Numbered from the stretch's first letter, positions 33,072 through 42,496 are shown. The stretch: DNA of 64,000 nucleotides from Mixta intestinalis (GCF_009914055.1 NZ_CP028271.1:2604001-2668000); one strand, 5' to 3'. The notes: generated from the sequence alone by a model not told the origin. Numbers and translations: made by a program.

Positions 33072-35045
33072 CTAGCGCGCAAGGCCATATCCCAGCGGGA
33101 AAAGCGGCAGTTTCAGATCGCCAGGCTCATCAGATTTCTGTATCAGCACCGATTCGGCTGTTGAAGGCAGCGCAAAAGGCAGGCGTGCCGTATAAGCGCT
33201 ATCGGATATCAGGCGGGAAATCAGCACCTCATCGCTTACGCCGAAGTTAGCGATAATAGCGCTGGTTTTATCGCGCACGTTAGCCAGAATCGCGGGACGA
33301 TCCAGATAAATCGACAACACCACCGGCACCACCATGCTGATCTCTTCCAGTACCTTAAGATCTTTATTATCACTGGCAAACGCCAGCGATCCCTCATGAT
33401 AGCGGCTGCCGAAGAAATAGTTCGGATGCGGCTGTTCATAAGGCGCACTGAGACGCATCAGCGCCACATCCGCCGATCCGGGATTTTTCACTACGGTTAA
33501 GCCCGCTTCGGTGGCGACAGCCTTATCTATACCGTAAAGCCATACCTTGATGTCTTTTTTCAGCGGCAGAATATTTTTGTTCTGCAACAGCACCAGCGAG
33601 CGGAACTGGGCGCTGCCCGCCTCTTTTTGCGCTTCCGCGCTGCCAACAACCTTGTCGGCAAGCGCAGCATCAACATAGGGTTGTTCAAACAGACCCTGTT
33701 CAAATTTCTGTTGCAGGATGCGTTTCACCGAGGCATCAATTCTCTCTTCGCTAATCAACCCTTTTTTGACGGCGCCAACCAGAATCGCGGTATCGGTAAC
33801 GCCACCAAACTGGTCAATACCGGCGTTTACCGCCGCAACAAAACGCTGCTCTTTTGTCAGCGACTCTACGCCCCACGGCATACCGCCCTCTTCCGGCGTC
33901 TCTCCCGGTGCGCTGCCGTTAACGCATTTATCATCACAGTCGTTAGTAATCAGCCAGTCGCTAACGATCACGCCATCAAAATGATATTCATTACGTAGCA
34001 GATCGGTCAGGAGAAAATGGCTGAATCCGGCACCGACCGGCTCCGGCGTTTTCCCCTCCCACTCCACGCCTCGCATAACAGAATAGGTTGGCATGACCCC
34101 CGCAACGTGCGATTCAAACGCGCCCTTAAAGGGCATGATATGTCTTTTAAGGCTCTCTGCGCTGAGGATAATATTCTTGCCATAGGCGTTGTGCCCGTCC
34201 CAGCCATGTTCAGCCGCGCCGTAGCCAACCCAGTGTTTTACCACCGCCGCCACGCTTCGGTGATTCAGGCCGTCAGCGCCGTGCTGAATACCTTCGATAT
34301 AGCCTCTGACCATCTTGCGCACCAGTTCCGGGTTTTCGCCAAAGGTGCCGCTGATTCTTGCCCAGCGCGGCTCGCTGACGATATCAGCCTGCGGAGAAAG
34401 CGCCTGGGTAATGCCGGTAGCGCGGTACTCACGCCGAATACGATCGGCATACTCTTTTGCCAGCACTTCGCTGCCCACCGCGCCGATGCCGAGCGTCTCA
34501 GGCCAGCGGGAAAATTTTCCTGTTGCGTTGCTGGCTCTGGGCAGCGGCTGCCAGTTATTACGTGGATCGGAACTAATGGTCACCGGGATCCCCAGACGCG
34601 TACCTTCAGCGATCTGCTGGATCATATTGTTTTGCTCCGCCAGCATCGACGGATCGTCGCCGCTTAGGGTGGTGACCATACTGTTGATCTTGTCATCCAC
34701 CACCATTTTGCGCACGGCTTTCATATCATATGCGCTGGCGACGCCAGAAGGATCCTCCATCTCCGGCACGCTGCCGTGCATCATGACGCCCGCCTTTTCC
34801 TTTAGCGTCATACGCTTGATTAAATCGGCTGCCCTGGTTTCAGCCGGAAGCCGCCAATCCTCGTAAGGGTTAAGCTCATCATCCCGGTTCAAATCTTTAA
34901 ATTTCAGGCCCGCGTCGGTAATCAGCGCCTTTGAATAATGCCCCAGCTCTACCTGAATCAGGCTCTGCGCCCCTGCGTTTAACGTCACCGGCAGACACAC
35001 CATCACGGCCAGACTTAATTTATTAAAATTGAAGTGGCTGATCAT
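33072..35045 (-). CDS. Periplasmic beta-glucosidase-like GH3 hydrolase
   Basis: A 657-residue glycoside hydrolase family 3 enzyme with a signal peptide (LSLAVMVCLPVTLNAGAQ). The N-terminal TIM barrel has AVVKHWVGYGAAEHGWDG and the nucleophile region DGVIVSDWLITND (Asp of SDW). The C-terminal sandwich has FRSLVLLQNKNILPLKKD and ends KLPLFPLGYGLAR. The insert NDCDDKCVNGSAPGETPEEGG right after the nucleophile has two Cys that could form a disulfide in the periplasm. It may release sugars that feed the neighbouring catabolic operon, but no operon link is seen. Confidence 0.92.
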   Translation of the reverse strand: MISHFNFNKLSLAVMVCLPVTLNAGAQSLIQVELGHYSKALITDAGLKFKDLNRDDELNPYEDWRLPAETRAADLIKRMTLKEKAGVMMHGSVPEMEDPSGVASAYDMKAVRKMVVDDKINSMVTTLSGDDPSMLAEQNNMIQQIAEGTRLGIPVTISSDPRNNWQPLPRASNATGKFSRWPETLGIGAVGSEVLAKEYADRIRREYRATGITQALSPQADIVSEPRWARISGTFGENPELVRKMVRGYIEGIQHGADGLNHRSVAAVVKHWVGYGAAEHGWDGHNAYGKNIILSAESLKRHIMPFKGAFESHVAGVMPTYSVMRGVEWEGKTPEPVGAGFSHFLLTDLLRNEYHFDGVIVSDWLITNDCDDKCVNGSAPGETPEEGGMPWGVESLTKEQRFVAAVNAGIDQFGGVTDTAILVGAVKKGLISEERIDASVKRILQQKFEQGLFEQPYVDAALADKVVGSAEAQKEAGSAQFRSLVLLQNKNILPLKKDIKVWLYGIDKAVATEAGLTVVKNPGSADVALMRLSAPYEQPHPNYFFGSRYHEGSLAFASDNKDLKVLEEISMVVPVVLSIYLDRPAILANVRDKTSAIIANFGVSDEVLISRLISDSAYTARLPFALPSTAESVLIQKSDEPGDLKLPLFPLGYGLAR

Positions 35046-35792
35046 ATATTCCCTTATTAATAAGCCAGTAAATCATGTGATATCAGCTCTGTTTTACGGC
35101 CAATTTTGATAATTTAAATTTATTTTTCTTTAGTCTCTTCATTGAAACAAACATTAATCCGTCAAAATGTGAGGCTCGTCGTTATTTCCTCAATTTCATG
35201 GTCTATAGTATTATTATTATTTATCAATATCTTAATCCAACTATTATTCTTTCAAATTATTTATTGGACAAACGGCCTGCTGGCCTGAATAAATTATCGA
35301 AAAAATACTTATTTCCATTAAAACAATATCAGTAAAAACAACAAGAAAGACACAAAAGCTTACTCAATCCAGAGGAGACAATAGTTTTCACCCTGCCACA
35401 ACGCCAAAATGACACCGCATTAAATTCCGGCTTAAAGCAATAATTGAAAAATAAAAGACAGCAAACGAAAAGAATAGTTAAAGTGGCGAATTATTAAATA
35501 ATTGAGAAGAATTCGATTCCAGAAAAATTCTTTTTCATGCAGTTATCTTATCTTTCATTTATTAACCCCAACTACCGCGACAAATAATGTCGCCAGCGGC
35601 AACGTGTTTTTTTACACGATAAATAGCCTGTTAAACGGCAGCACCGTGTCAGCAGGCGCATGTGGGTAAAAGCGTCGCTCCCGGGCTACTCTGCCCCTGA
35701 AGCACTTTACGGCATATTCCTAAGGCGATCGGCGATCGGTCGTGCCATTCTTTACTACACTGATGAGGTTACTAATAATTAAAGAGGGAAGT
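35046..35792. other. Long AT-rich intergenic region
   Basis: This 747-base gap holds the divergent promoters of the GH3 gene and of the exported repeat protein. It is AT-rich with many A and T tracts, which suggests H-NS binding, but I can pick out no precise operator, RNA gene or ORF. Confidence 0.4.
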
Positions 35793-36149
35793 ATGAAAAA
35801 GACAATTATCGCACTATCCGCACTGCTGCTGGCTACGCCTGTTTTCGCCGCAACCACACACGCAACTGATGATACCGTCGCTACCGCGCATGAAGGAGCG
35901 AACACCGCTAAAGAGAAACTGCATCAGAGCCAGCATGAAGGTGAAGAGCTAAAACTCAAATCTGAACATGCCGCCGAAGGCAAACGCGACAATCTGAGCA
36001 GCCGTGCCAGCGAAGGCACGCAAAAAGCCTGGCATAAAACCAAAGAAGGCACCGAGAAAGGCTGGGATGCAACGAAAGAAGGCACGGAAAAAGGCTGGAA
36101 CAAAACCAAAGAAGGTGCCAGCGAGCTGAAAAACAAAGTGACCGACTAA
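35793..36149 (+). CDS. Exported LEA-like repeat protein
   Basis: A 118-residue secreted, hydrophilic protein. A signal peptide (MKKTIIALSALLLATPVFA) precedes a Lys/Glu/Thr/Ala-rich mature part with no large hydrophobic residues besides Trp. The C-terminal half is made of about 10-residue repeats of the type (A/N)TKEGTEKGW, with Trp at regular spacing, resembling LEA or desiccation-type amphipathic helices. Start ATG 35793 with a GAGGGAAG ribosome site; the longer frame upstream is rejected. Function unknown; a stress-protective periplasmic role is a guess. Confidence 0.8.
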   Translation: MKKTIIALSALLLATPVFAATTHATDDTVATAHEGANTAKEKLHQSQHEGEELKLKSEHAAEGKRDNLSSRASEGTQKAWHKTKEGTEKGWDATKEGTEKGWNKTKEGASELKNKVTD

Positions 36150-36170
36150 CGTCGCCGGTAACGTTTATCA

Positions 36171-36197
36171 GGGCCGCAGCTAACTGCGGCCTTTTTT
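36171..36197 (+). terminator. Terminator of the repeat protein gene
   Basis: GGCCGCAG / CTGCGGCC stem with a CTAA loop, followed by six Ts, directly downstream of the stop at 36149. Confidence 0.88.
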
Positions 36198-36248
36198 CTG
36201 CGTGCGATTCATCACGCCTGAGCAGGTTAACCTCTGGCTTACGGCTTT

Positions 36249-37208
36249 TTAGCAGCGCTTCGTCGCATAGTGATAAAGCCGATCCCGCGCCAGATTCTTC
36301 ATTTTTACCTCGCACATAATATCGAACTCATCAAACGAGAGCGCCCAGTCGTTCAGCGTATCGTTAAAATAGTAGTCCGAGTGCGCACGCAGCTTTGATT
36401 TAGCCAGACCGAGACGCTCCTGATCGGGAAACCCCTGCGGCGGAATCAGCCCTTCCTGCGAAATCGAATAGTGTAAAACCGGCCTGACGTCGCGCCACGA
36501 CGCTTTTATCTGCGCAATCCGCTCATCGTCAGGCCTGATAAAGGCGTTTTCTTTTACCCAGTGATGATGAATATCAAGCACTACCGGACAGAGCTTCTGT
36601 GCCTGCAAGACCTCATCTAACGAGCAGGAAATTTCGTCATTCTCAACGGTAAGCATCATACGTGCCTGCGGACTGAGCCTGCTGAAAGCAGCCTGAAACC
36701 CTGCAAAGCCCCGTCTGCCGTTCATATGAACGTTGATTTTAAAATCCTGAAAGGTTTTGCCGTAGCCCATTAGCGTTGCGCACAGCGCATGATATTCCAC
36801 ATCCTCCAGCGCCCGATCCACCACGTCAGGGTTATCTGACGCCAGCACGGAATATTGTCCCGGATGGAAAGAGAGCCGGATATTATGCCGTCTGGCGCTT
36901 GCGCCGCAGGCGTCGAACAACGCATACAGATCGGGCAGACACTCCCGATAAACTACTGCCGCTTCGGGCACGGTATACAGAGGCAGCAGATCGCTGCCGA
37001 TACGCATCATGCGCAGCGCATCCGGTAGCCGCGCCAGCTGCTCAAAAACCGCCAGCAGGTTGGTCAGATTAAAGGTGGCGCAGTCATAAACCAGCTTCAC
37101 TCGTTCTTCATCAGATAATCCCAGAAAGCGCTTACGGGTCGGCGATTTAAAAGGATAAGGCTGCTGCGCGTCCGGGGTGAGAAATTTACAAGCAAAACCA
37201 AGCTTCAT
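36249..37208 (-). CDS. UV damage endonuclease (UvdE/UvsE family)
   Basis: A 319-residue TIM-barrel endonuclease that nicks DNA 5' of UV photoproducts and other lesions, an alternative to UvrABC. The start at ATG 37208 has AGGAGC upstream. Family features: the N-terminal GFACKFLTPDAQ, LSFHPGQYSVLAS (metal-binding His), LTVENDEISCSLDEVL (Glu), VVLDIHHHWV (three His) and LHYSISQEG. The signature metal ligands all seem present. UvdE is rare in enterobacteria, which suggests it came in by transfer; the neighbours give no clue. Confidence 0.92.
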   Translation of the reverse strand: MKLGFACKFLTPDAQQPYPFKSPTRKRFLGLSDEERVKLVYDCATFNLTNLLAVFEQLARLPDALRMMRIGSDLLPLYTVPEAAVVYRECLPDLYALFDACGASARRHNIRLSFHPGQYSVLASDNPDVVDRALEDVEYHALCATLMGYGKTFQDFKINVHMNGRRGFAGFQAAFSRLSPQARMMLTVENDEISCSLDEVLQAQKLCPVVLDIHHHWVKENAFIRPDDERIAQIKASWRDVRPVLHYSISQEGLIPPQGFPDQERLGLAKSKLRAHSDYYFNDTLNDWALSFDEFDIMCEVKMKNLARDRLYHYATKRC

Positions 37209-37339
37209 GATAGCTCCTGTTAATACACGTCCGTTAAGTCTAATCACTATTCCGAACGTTGCGTAAAAACAGGCGGATGAAAGGCCGCACGCTGCCCGCC
37301 GGGTAGCGACTTTCCCGACGGGCAGTTGATGAAATGACG

Positions 37340-38281
37340 CTAGCGGCTCAGACAGGCGTTAAGCGCATCGATAGAAGTTTGCAGACCGGCCTCCACGCTC
37401 ATGGTTAAATCCTCCATCTCCAGCGAAACGTCGCCGTTATAGCCGCACATGCGCAACACCGAGAAAAATTCTTTCCACCAGCGCAGATCCTGCCCGCATC
37501 CCACCGCGACATAGTTCCAGGCACGCGTTTTTGTCGCCGTCACCGGCTGGTACTCCATCAGACCATCAACGTCTGCCAGGCCACGTTCAATACGTGCGTC
37601 CTTACCGTGTACGTGAAAAATCGCCCCTTCCAGCTTACGTACCGCCGCAATCGGATCGGCCCCCATCGCAATCAAATGCGAAGGATCGAGATTGATGCCG
37701 ATCGTATCGTCAACCGCCTCGCGCAGGCGCAGCAGCGTTGACGGGTTATAAACCAGCTGGCAGGGGAAGGCTTCCAGCGCAATCTGTTCAATACCGTGCT
37801 GTCGCGCATGCTGCACAAATTTTTGCCACCACGGAATCGCTACCTCATGCCACTGATACTCAATCACGCCCGGCATGTAGTCAGGCCAGGAGACGGTCGA
37901 GGTAATCCAGTTTGGCACCCGATCCTGCGGGCCACCGCCCGGCAGACCGCTCATCATGACAATTTTCTTCACGCCAAGCCTGGCCGCCAGTTCAATGGTG
38001 CGATAGCTACTCCGGGTATGCGCCTCGCCCAGCGCGCCGGGTGCCAGCGGGTTACCGGAACAGTTCAGTGCAACAATCGTCATATCACGGCTGGACAACT
38101 CGCTGCGAAAGCGCGACAGTTTCTCCGGCGAGGCCAGCAGCGCCTCACGATCGACATGCGGACATGGCGACCAGCCGCCAGCGGTTAACTCAACGCCGGA
38201 AATGCCATACTGTTTCACGCGGTCCAGCATCTGCGGCAGCGCAAGATCCGCCAAAACATCGGTACATAATGCCAGCTTCAT
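37340..38281 (-). CDS. Sugar phosphate isomerase/epimerase-like TIM-barrel protein
   Basis: A 313-residue protein of the xylose isomerase-like (AP endonuclease 2) fold. Visible are the GVELTAGGWSPCP start, the metal/substrate region IALEAFPCQLVYN, IGINLDPSHLIAMGADP with a conserved Asp/His, IFHVHGKDARIE and DVSLEMED near the end. These fit inositol/2-keto-sugar epimerase relatives (IolE/IolI-like). It lies 95 bases after a Gfo/Idh dehydrogenase on the same strand, probably one operon for a sugar or inositol-type substrate. Confidence 0.85.
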   Translation of the reverse strand: MKLALCTDVLADLALPQMLDRVKQYGISGVELTAGGWSPCPHVDREALLASPEKLSRFRSELSSRDMTIVALNCSGNPLAPGALGEAHTRSSYRTIELAARLGVKKIVMMSGLPGGGPQDRVPNWITSTVSWPDYMPGVIEYQWHEVAIPWWQKFVQHARQHGIEQIALEAFPCQLVYNPSTLLRLREAVDDTIGINLDPSHLIAMGADPIAAVRKLEGAIFHVHGKDARIERGLADVDGLMEYQPVTATKTRAWNYVAVGCGQDLRWWKEFFSVLRMCGYNGDVSLEMEDLTMSVEAGLQTSIDALNACLSR

Positions 38282-38376
38282 AACTCTTCCTTATCCGAAC
38301 GGGAAAGATTGTGGCTGATTGCGCCGCGAACCCTGATGCGGATTCCCTGACGCAAGCGGCCTCCCTGCGATGCGTC

Positions 38377-39390
38377 TTAGTCCTGATAAAGTGCAGGACG
38401 CGGTGGAATGATCACGCGGTGTTTCTCACCATCCTTTAGCGACGCCAGTCCGGCATCGCAGACCAGCGCCACCACGTAACCATCCCAACTGGACGGGCCG
38501 GATAGCGCTTTTCCGTCACGCACGCGGTTAACGAAGTGCTGCACCTCCCTGTCGTAGGCCACGGCAAACCGTTCCATGCAGGAGTGGGCGATATTCTGAC
38601 CGTAACCATAAGGTGCGCGGGCGTAAGTCAGCGCCTGCCCCGTAAGCCCGGCGATAGCCTGTTCTCCCACCACCTCACAGCGAATGTCATAGCCGTAACC
38701 GCAGTTCACAAACAGTTCATCATCAATGCGCACGCCCGATTCCGTTTCAAAAATCACTATCAGCGGATCCTGTAAATGCGGGCAGGCGCGGCTGGTTTTT
38801 TTGCCCGGCCTGTCCACGCGTACCGCAACGATATCCTCATTCAGCAGATAGCGGATAATATCTATCTCATGGGTAGCAGAGTCATTAATTGCCATCTCCA
38901 GCGTGTAGCTTTCCGGCACCGTCGGATTGCGATGGGCGCAGTGCATCAGCAAAATGTCACCCAGCTCACCCGCTTCTATCGTCTGCTTTAATTTTTGATA
39001 GCCCGCATCAAAACGGCGCATAAAACCAAGCTGTAACAGCCTTTTTCCCGTTTTTACCTCGGCGTCGATAATCTGCCTGGCTTCATCTGCACCGGGCGTC
39101 AGCGGCTTTTCACAAAACACCGGTTTACCCGCCTTAAATGCCGCCAGGATTTGTTCTTTATGCGCCGGGCCGATGGAGCAAATCACCACCGCGTCCACCT
39201 GTTGTGAATTAATCAGCGCATCGGCATCATAAAATGGCGTGGCAGCAAAGGTTTTCGCCATCTCATCCACCGTTTCACGCTGAATATCGCAAACCGCCGA
39301 AACTTTTGCGCCGCTGATAACCTCGCTGAAACGCCGCAGATGATCGCGCCCCATCATGCCCAGCCCAATGACGCCAATATTCACCGTCAT
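38377..39390 (-). CDS. Gfo/Idh/MocA-family oxidoreductase
   Basis: A 337-residue NAD(P)-dependent dehydrogenase similar to myo-inositol 2-dehydrogenases. The Rossmann motif IGVIGLGMMGRDHLRRF is at the N-terminus. VFCEKPLTPGADEARQI carries the EKP motif and FMRRFDAGYQKLK leads into the catalytic domain. The DSATHEIDIIRYLL segment has the active-site Asp/His. It lies upstream of the epimerase and is divergent from the AraC regulator at 40056, after a 665-base gap. Confidence 0.9.
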   Translation of the reverse strand: MTVNIGVIGLGMMGRDHLRRFSEVISGAKVSAVCDIQRETVDEMAKTFAATPFYDADALINSQQVDAVVICSIGPAHKEQILAAFKAGKPVFCEKPLTPGADEARQIIDAEVKTGKRLLQLGFMRRFDAGYQKLKQTIEAGELGDILLMHCAHRNPTVPESYTLEMAINDSATHEIDIIRYLLNEDIVAVRVDRPGKKTSRACPHLQDPLIVIFETESGVRIDDELFVNCGYGYDIRCEVVGEQAIAGLTGQALTYARAPYGYGQNIAHSCMERFAVAYDREVQHFVNRVRDGKALSGPSSWDGYVVALVCDAGLASLKDGEKHRVIIPPRPALYQD

Positions 39391-40055
39391 TCCTCGCTCC
39401 TTTTTGTCGCAAAGAGAATATTCAGATCGGTTAATCTGATTTTTCGATAAACAAAAAGATTATTTCCGCCCGGATATAACAGGTGGAAACGTTTCGCGAT
39501 CGCTTGCGGCAAACATATATCAAAGTAAATGTAAAACACCATGCGTCCGATGCGATAACATTTTACGCTGTGCTGCCGATCAAAATTTCAGGATAAAAAA
39601 CGGGAAGAAACGCGCGTGGCGTCACAGCTATAACCTGGTTCGATTGACATAGCAAGAATCAAGAGAGATGAAAATTAACCTTCAGCCGTTATTTTTTACC
39701 AGACAATTAATCGAAAAATAATAATGGTCTGCCAGCGCGTTATTGCTGGTTTTCTCCCGATCGGCCTGGAATAAATAATTATTTTCATCCTCAGCTAATA
39801 TCGCCAGTTTGATGAGAAAGTGATAAACAACAGCCTTAACCCTAATTTTCCCATAGCTACCTGTTGCCTGATGGCTATTTGCACCGCTATATTCGGTTAG
39901 GCAGCCCGTATATTTCGCGATAAAAGCCAATTAATCGAGCAATGATTTTTTCAGCCAGTGATAAAACAAACGCTTAGCTGCTGATAAAAAGCAACTTTGA
40001 TGATTACGCTGCCTTATCGCAGTGCGATAATCGTGCGAAAGGCGAAGGAGAGTTT
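39391..40055. other. Intergenic region between oxidoreductase and AraC-type regulator
   Basis: This 665-base gap is AT-rich. One minus-strand frame (39682-39930, 82 codons) is open but has no ribosome site, unusual composition and no recognisable family. Promoters for both divergent genes must lie here; I find no obvious repeat pair for an AraC protein. Confidence 0.4.
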
Positions 40056-40952
40056 ATGCTGACCAGGTGTTTGAATGAGCCGGTTTCACGGCACGGCTTC
40101 GGGCATGGCACGCACCCGCAGCTGATGTTTATTTGCCGGGCTGAAGGCAAAGCGGCGGCGCTCCCACGTATTATGCATAAACATGAAGGCCGGTTTGAGC
40201 TGATGTTCATTCAGGAAGGCGGCGGCATCTATAACATTGATGGGCGCAGCTACCATGTAGAACGCGGCGATCTGCTGCTGTTTAACGCAGGCGTGCTGCA
40301 TGATGAGCAGCCCTACGTCTCGGATAATCTGCGCATTTTCAGCTGCGGCGTAGAGCAGTTAAAATTTGCCGGGCTGCCGCCAGACACCTTTACCGCACCA
40401 TCGCAGCGTGCGGTGATGCCGAGCGGCGTTTTTTATCAGGAGATCGCCACCTTATTTCAACAAATGTGGCGGCACGCCAGCGGGAAAACCCGCTATGGCG
40501 CTGAAATTGCTAATGCGTTGCTTAGCGCCCTGCTGCTGCTCTGTCGCGATATCTGGCCTGAGGCGGAACAGGAGCAGGACAACAGCGAATCCGGGCTGGG
40601 GCAGCGCATCAAAGATTATATCGACCGGCGCTATAAAGATGAGATTGCGCTGAAGTCGCTAACCGCCGCGCTGAATATGAATCACTACTATCTGGCGCAC
40701 GTATTTAAGGCGTTTTCCGGCTATTCCCCGAAACAGTATCAAACCCGCCGCCGTATTGGTGAAGCGCAGTCGCTGCTGCTCAGCTCCGATTTAGGGGTCA
40801 CGGAGGTGGCGAACGCCGTTGGCTACGATAACGTTAATAATTTCCATCGTATCTTTCATAACCTGGTTGGCGTGCCGCCTGCCCGCTATAAAAAATTCTG
40901 GCTCACCGGCAAAACAAACGTTGATGGCCTGTCACACTCAGCAATCCGCTGA
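40056..40952 (+). CDS. AraC-family transcriptional regulator
   Basis: A 298-residue activator. The N-terminal cupin domain has HKHEGRFELMFIQEGGGIYN and HVERGDLLLFNAGVLHDEQP, and the C-terminal part has two helix-turn-helix motifs: IALKSLTAALNMNHYYLAHVFKA, then GVTEVANAVGYDNVNNFHRIF. The architecture is that of sugar-responsive AraC regulators (RhaS-like). It is divergent from the Gfo/Idh-epimerase pair, which it may control. Its 3' end overlaps the convergent acetyltransferase gene by 15 bases. RBS AAGGAG. Confidence 0.92.
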   Translation: MLTRCLNEPVSRHGFGHGTHPQLMFICRAEGKAAALPRIMHKHEGRFELMFIQEGGGIYNIDGRSYHVERGDLLLFNAGVLHDEQPYVSDNLRIFSCGVEQLKFAGLPPDTFTAPSQRAVMPSGVFYQEIATLFQQMWRHASGKTRYGAEIANALLSALLLLCRDIWPEAEQEQDNSESGLGQRIKDYIDRRYKDEIALKSLTAALNMNHYYLAHVFKAFSGYSPKQYQTRRRIGEAQSLLLSSDLGVTEVANAVGYDNVNNFHRIFHNLVGVPPARYKKFWLTGKTNVDGLSHSAIR

Positions 40953-41381
40953 CGGGCAGCGCATATGCAGCAGCGGGAAAGGATTGCCTTCGCCATCCAG
41001 CTCCGATCGCCCGCAAAGGGTAAAGCCCCGGCTCAGGTAAAACGCCACCGCCCGATGATTCTGCTCGTTAACGTCTACGCTGTCTGCCGCCAGCGTCTGT
41101 CGGGCAAAGGCGATCAGCGCTGTCCCCACGCCCTGCCCGCAGTAATCGGGATCGATAAACAGCATCTCAATTTTTCCCTCTGCCACGCCGATAAACCCTT
41201 GCGGCTCCCCGGCTGAATTAAGCCAGACGTAGGGAGCAATCGCAGGCAAATAGCAGTCGCGGACCAGCGGCTTTAGCGCCTGAAGATTTTCTTCCGGTAA
41301 AAAATCATGCGTGGCCCGCACCGCCCGTCCCCAGATCGCGGTCAGTAATGGATATTCCTTTTTGTCAGCAATACGAATCAT
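40938..41381 (-). CDS. yjaB: GNAT N-acetyltransferase, YjaB-like
   Basis: A 147-residue GNAT acetyltransferase resembling E. coli YjaB in length and in landmarks: RATHDFLPEENL near the N-terminus, IEMLFIDPDYCGQGVGTALI (acetyl-CoA motif A) and DVNEQNHRAVAFYLSRGFTL. The acceptor substrate is unknown. It is convergent with, and overlaps, the AraC regulator gene. Confidence 0.85.
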   Translation of the reverse strand: MIRIADKKEYPLLTAIWGRAVRATHDFLPEENLQALKPLVRDCYLPAIAPYVWLNSAGEPQGFIGVAEGKIEMLFIDPDYCGQGVGTALIAFARQTLAADSVDVNEQNHRAVAFYLSRGFTLCGRSELDGEGNPFPLLHMRCPSADC

Positions 41382-41447
41382 ATTAATTTCCTGAGCGATC
41401 GCTTTTACGCGGGTCGCACGTAATATTATACTGATTATCTACATTCG

Positions 41448-41515
41448 AACCGGGGACGGCCCCGGCTTCTTCTCAGTCACGTCCGGGACGGCCCGGCTCT
41501 TAAAAAAGGAGAGCC
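41448..41515 (+). promoter_or_regulatory. Guanidine-II riboswitch (mini-ykkC)
   Basis: Two GC-rich hairpins, each with an ACGG-type tetraloop (CCGGGGACGGCCCCGG at 41450-41466 and CCGGGACGGCCCGG at 41482-41496), lie 20-70 bases before the SugE-type gene, followed by a GGAG ribosome site. This is the known mini-ykkC layout: guanidine brings the two loops together and frees the ribosome site. Recognition is by eye, from the two repeated loops. Confidence 0.93.
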
Positions 41516-41518
41516 AGC

Positions 41519-41833
41519 ATGGCCTGGATCCTCTTAACCATTGCAGGTTTGTTTGAAGTTGTCTGGTCTTTCGCCATGAAGCAATCGCACGGCTTCACCC
41601 GGCTCGGCCCTTCAGTAATTACCATCGTGGCGATGATCGTCAGCTTTGTGTTACTGGCCGTTTCGATGAAGTCGCTGCCGCTGGGCACCGCCTATACCAT
41701 CTGGACCGGCATCGGTGCCGTGGGCGCTTTCCTGGTTGGCCTTTTAGTGCTTGGCGAACCCGCCACGCCAATGCGCATCGCTGCCGCGGCACTGATCGTC
41801 TGCGGGCTGGTGATGATGAAACTCTCTTCGTGA
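41519..41833 (+). CDS. sugE: Guanidinium exporter Gdx (SugE, SMR family)
   Basis: A 104-residue small multidrug resistance transporter with four membrane segments. The Glu in helix 1 (AGLFEVVWSFAMKQ) is the binding residue, and the SugE/Gdx type is marked by LPLGTAYTIWTGIGAVGAFL and PATPMRIAAAALIVCGLVMMKL. Gdx members exchange guanidinium for protons. The guanidine-II riboswitch just upstream supports this specificity rather than broad drug export. Confidence 0.93.
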   Translation: MAWILLTIAGLFEVVWSFAMKQSHGFTRLGPSVITIVAMIVSFVLLAVSMKSLPLGTAYTIWTGIGAVGAFLVGLLVLGEPATPMRIAAAALIVCGLVMMKLSS

Positions 41834-42136
41834 TCGCAACGCTGATAGCCCATCGGCGCTATTTAAGGCCACGCAGTTAACAGCAAAACTGTCTGGCGGG
41901 CGTTATTACTCGTTCCGCCAGGTCATATAATCGAAACAATAACCTGGCGCTATGCTTAGTACAACGTGAACCGCAAGGCAGAGTGTTATGTACCGCTCGC
42001 CGGAAAGGTCACTAACCCAGTTTATCGCTGCTCTGCCTGCGGAGCGCTTATGAGGTTTGCCAATGAAAATTATCCGTAACGCAACGGCGGGCCGATCGGC
42101 GGCAGAAACAGCAATAACGCCGTTATCAGGACAATA
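41834..42136. other. Intergenic stretch after sugE, no gene seen
   Basis: About 300 bases without an ORF. I find no strong hairpin before 42137 and no RNA gene. Confidence 0.4.
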
Positions 42137-42180
42137 AAAAACCGGCAGAATGCGCTATCAGCCGCAATTCTGCCGGTCAG
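42137..42180 (-). terminator. Terminator of the YmgB-like gene
   Basis: A perfect 11-bp inverted repeat, ACCGGCAGAAT / ATTCTGCCGGT, with a 15-base loop. On the minus strand it is followed by six Ts, just beyond the stop of the gene at 42185. Confidence 0.75.
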
Positions 42181-42184
42181 TTAA

Positions 42185-42496
42185 TCAGTCACTCTCTCCG
42201 CGATCGTCGTTTCGCGGTCGCCGGAACCCAAAACGGTTCTGCGGCATTTTGACCGTTCTGCTGTCAGTGCTGTTAACGTCTTTCAGACGGTGCCCGCTCA
42301 CTGACTGCGGTATATGCCGGAATGCCTTCCTTGCCTGCCAGTAAGACATGACTTTTTCTTCATCCGTCTCCTGTTCGGCAAACTGCTGTAATCGCTCCAG
42401 AATGGTGTGATTACTTAAAGCGCTCTGGCTATCGAGAAGGGACATCACCGCTTCTCCCAGGGCCACGTGCATATTTTTTAAATCGTCTTTATCCAA
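42185..42496 (-). CDS. YmgB/AriR-like small regulator
   Basis: A 103-residue protein whose first 60 residues (LDKDDLKNMHVALGEAVMSL, then LDSQSALSNHTILERLQQFA) resemble the YmgB/AriR fold, linked to biofilm and acid stress in E. coli. I take the TTG at 42496 as start because GGAGAGAAA is correctly spaced; the frame is open further upstream. The C-terminal half is basic (QNRFGFRRPRNDDRGE) and not found in YmgB. A second, similar gene lies 240 bases upstream. Confidence 0.65.
   Translation of the reverse strand: MDKDDLKNMHVALGEAVMSLLDSQSALSNHTILERLQQFAEQETDEEKVMSYWQARKAFRHIPQSVSGHRLKDVNSTDSRTVKMPQNRFGFRRPRNDDRGESD

Noticed and set aside
39682..39930. 82-codon minus-strand ORF in the 39.4-40.0 kb gap
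   Set aside because: No ribosome site and no family; not enough to call a gene.
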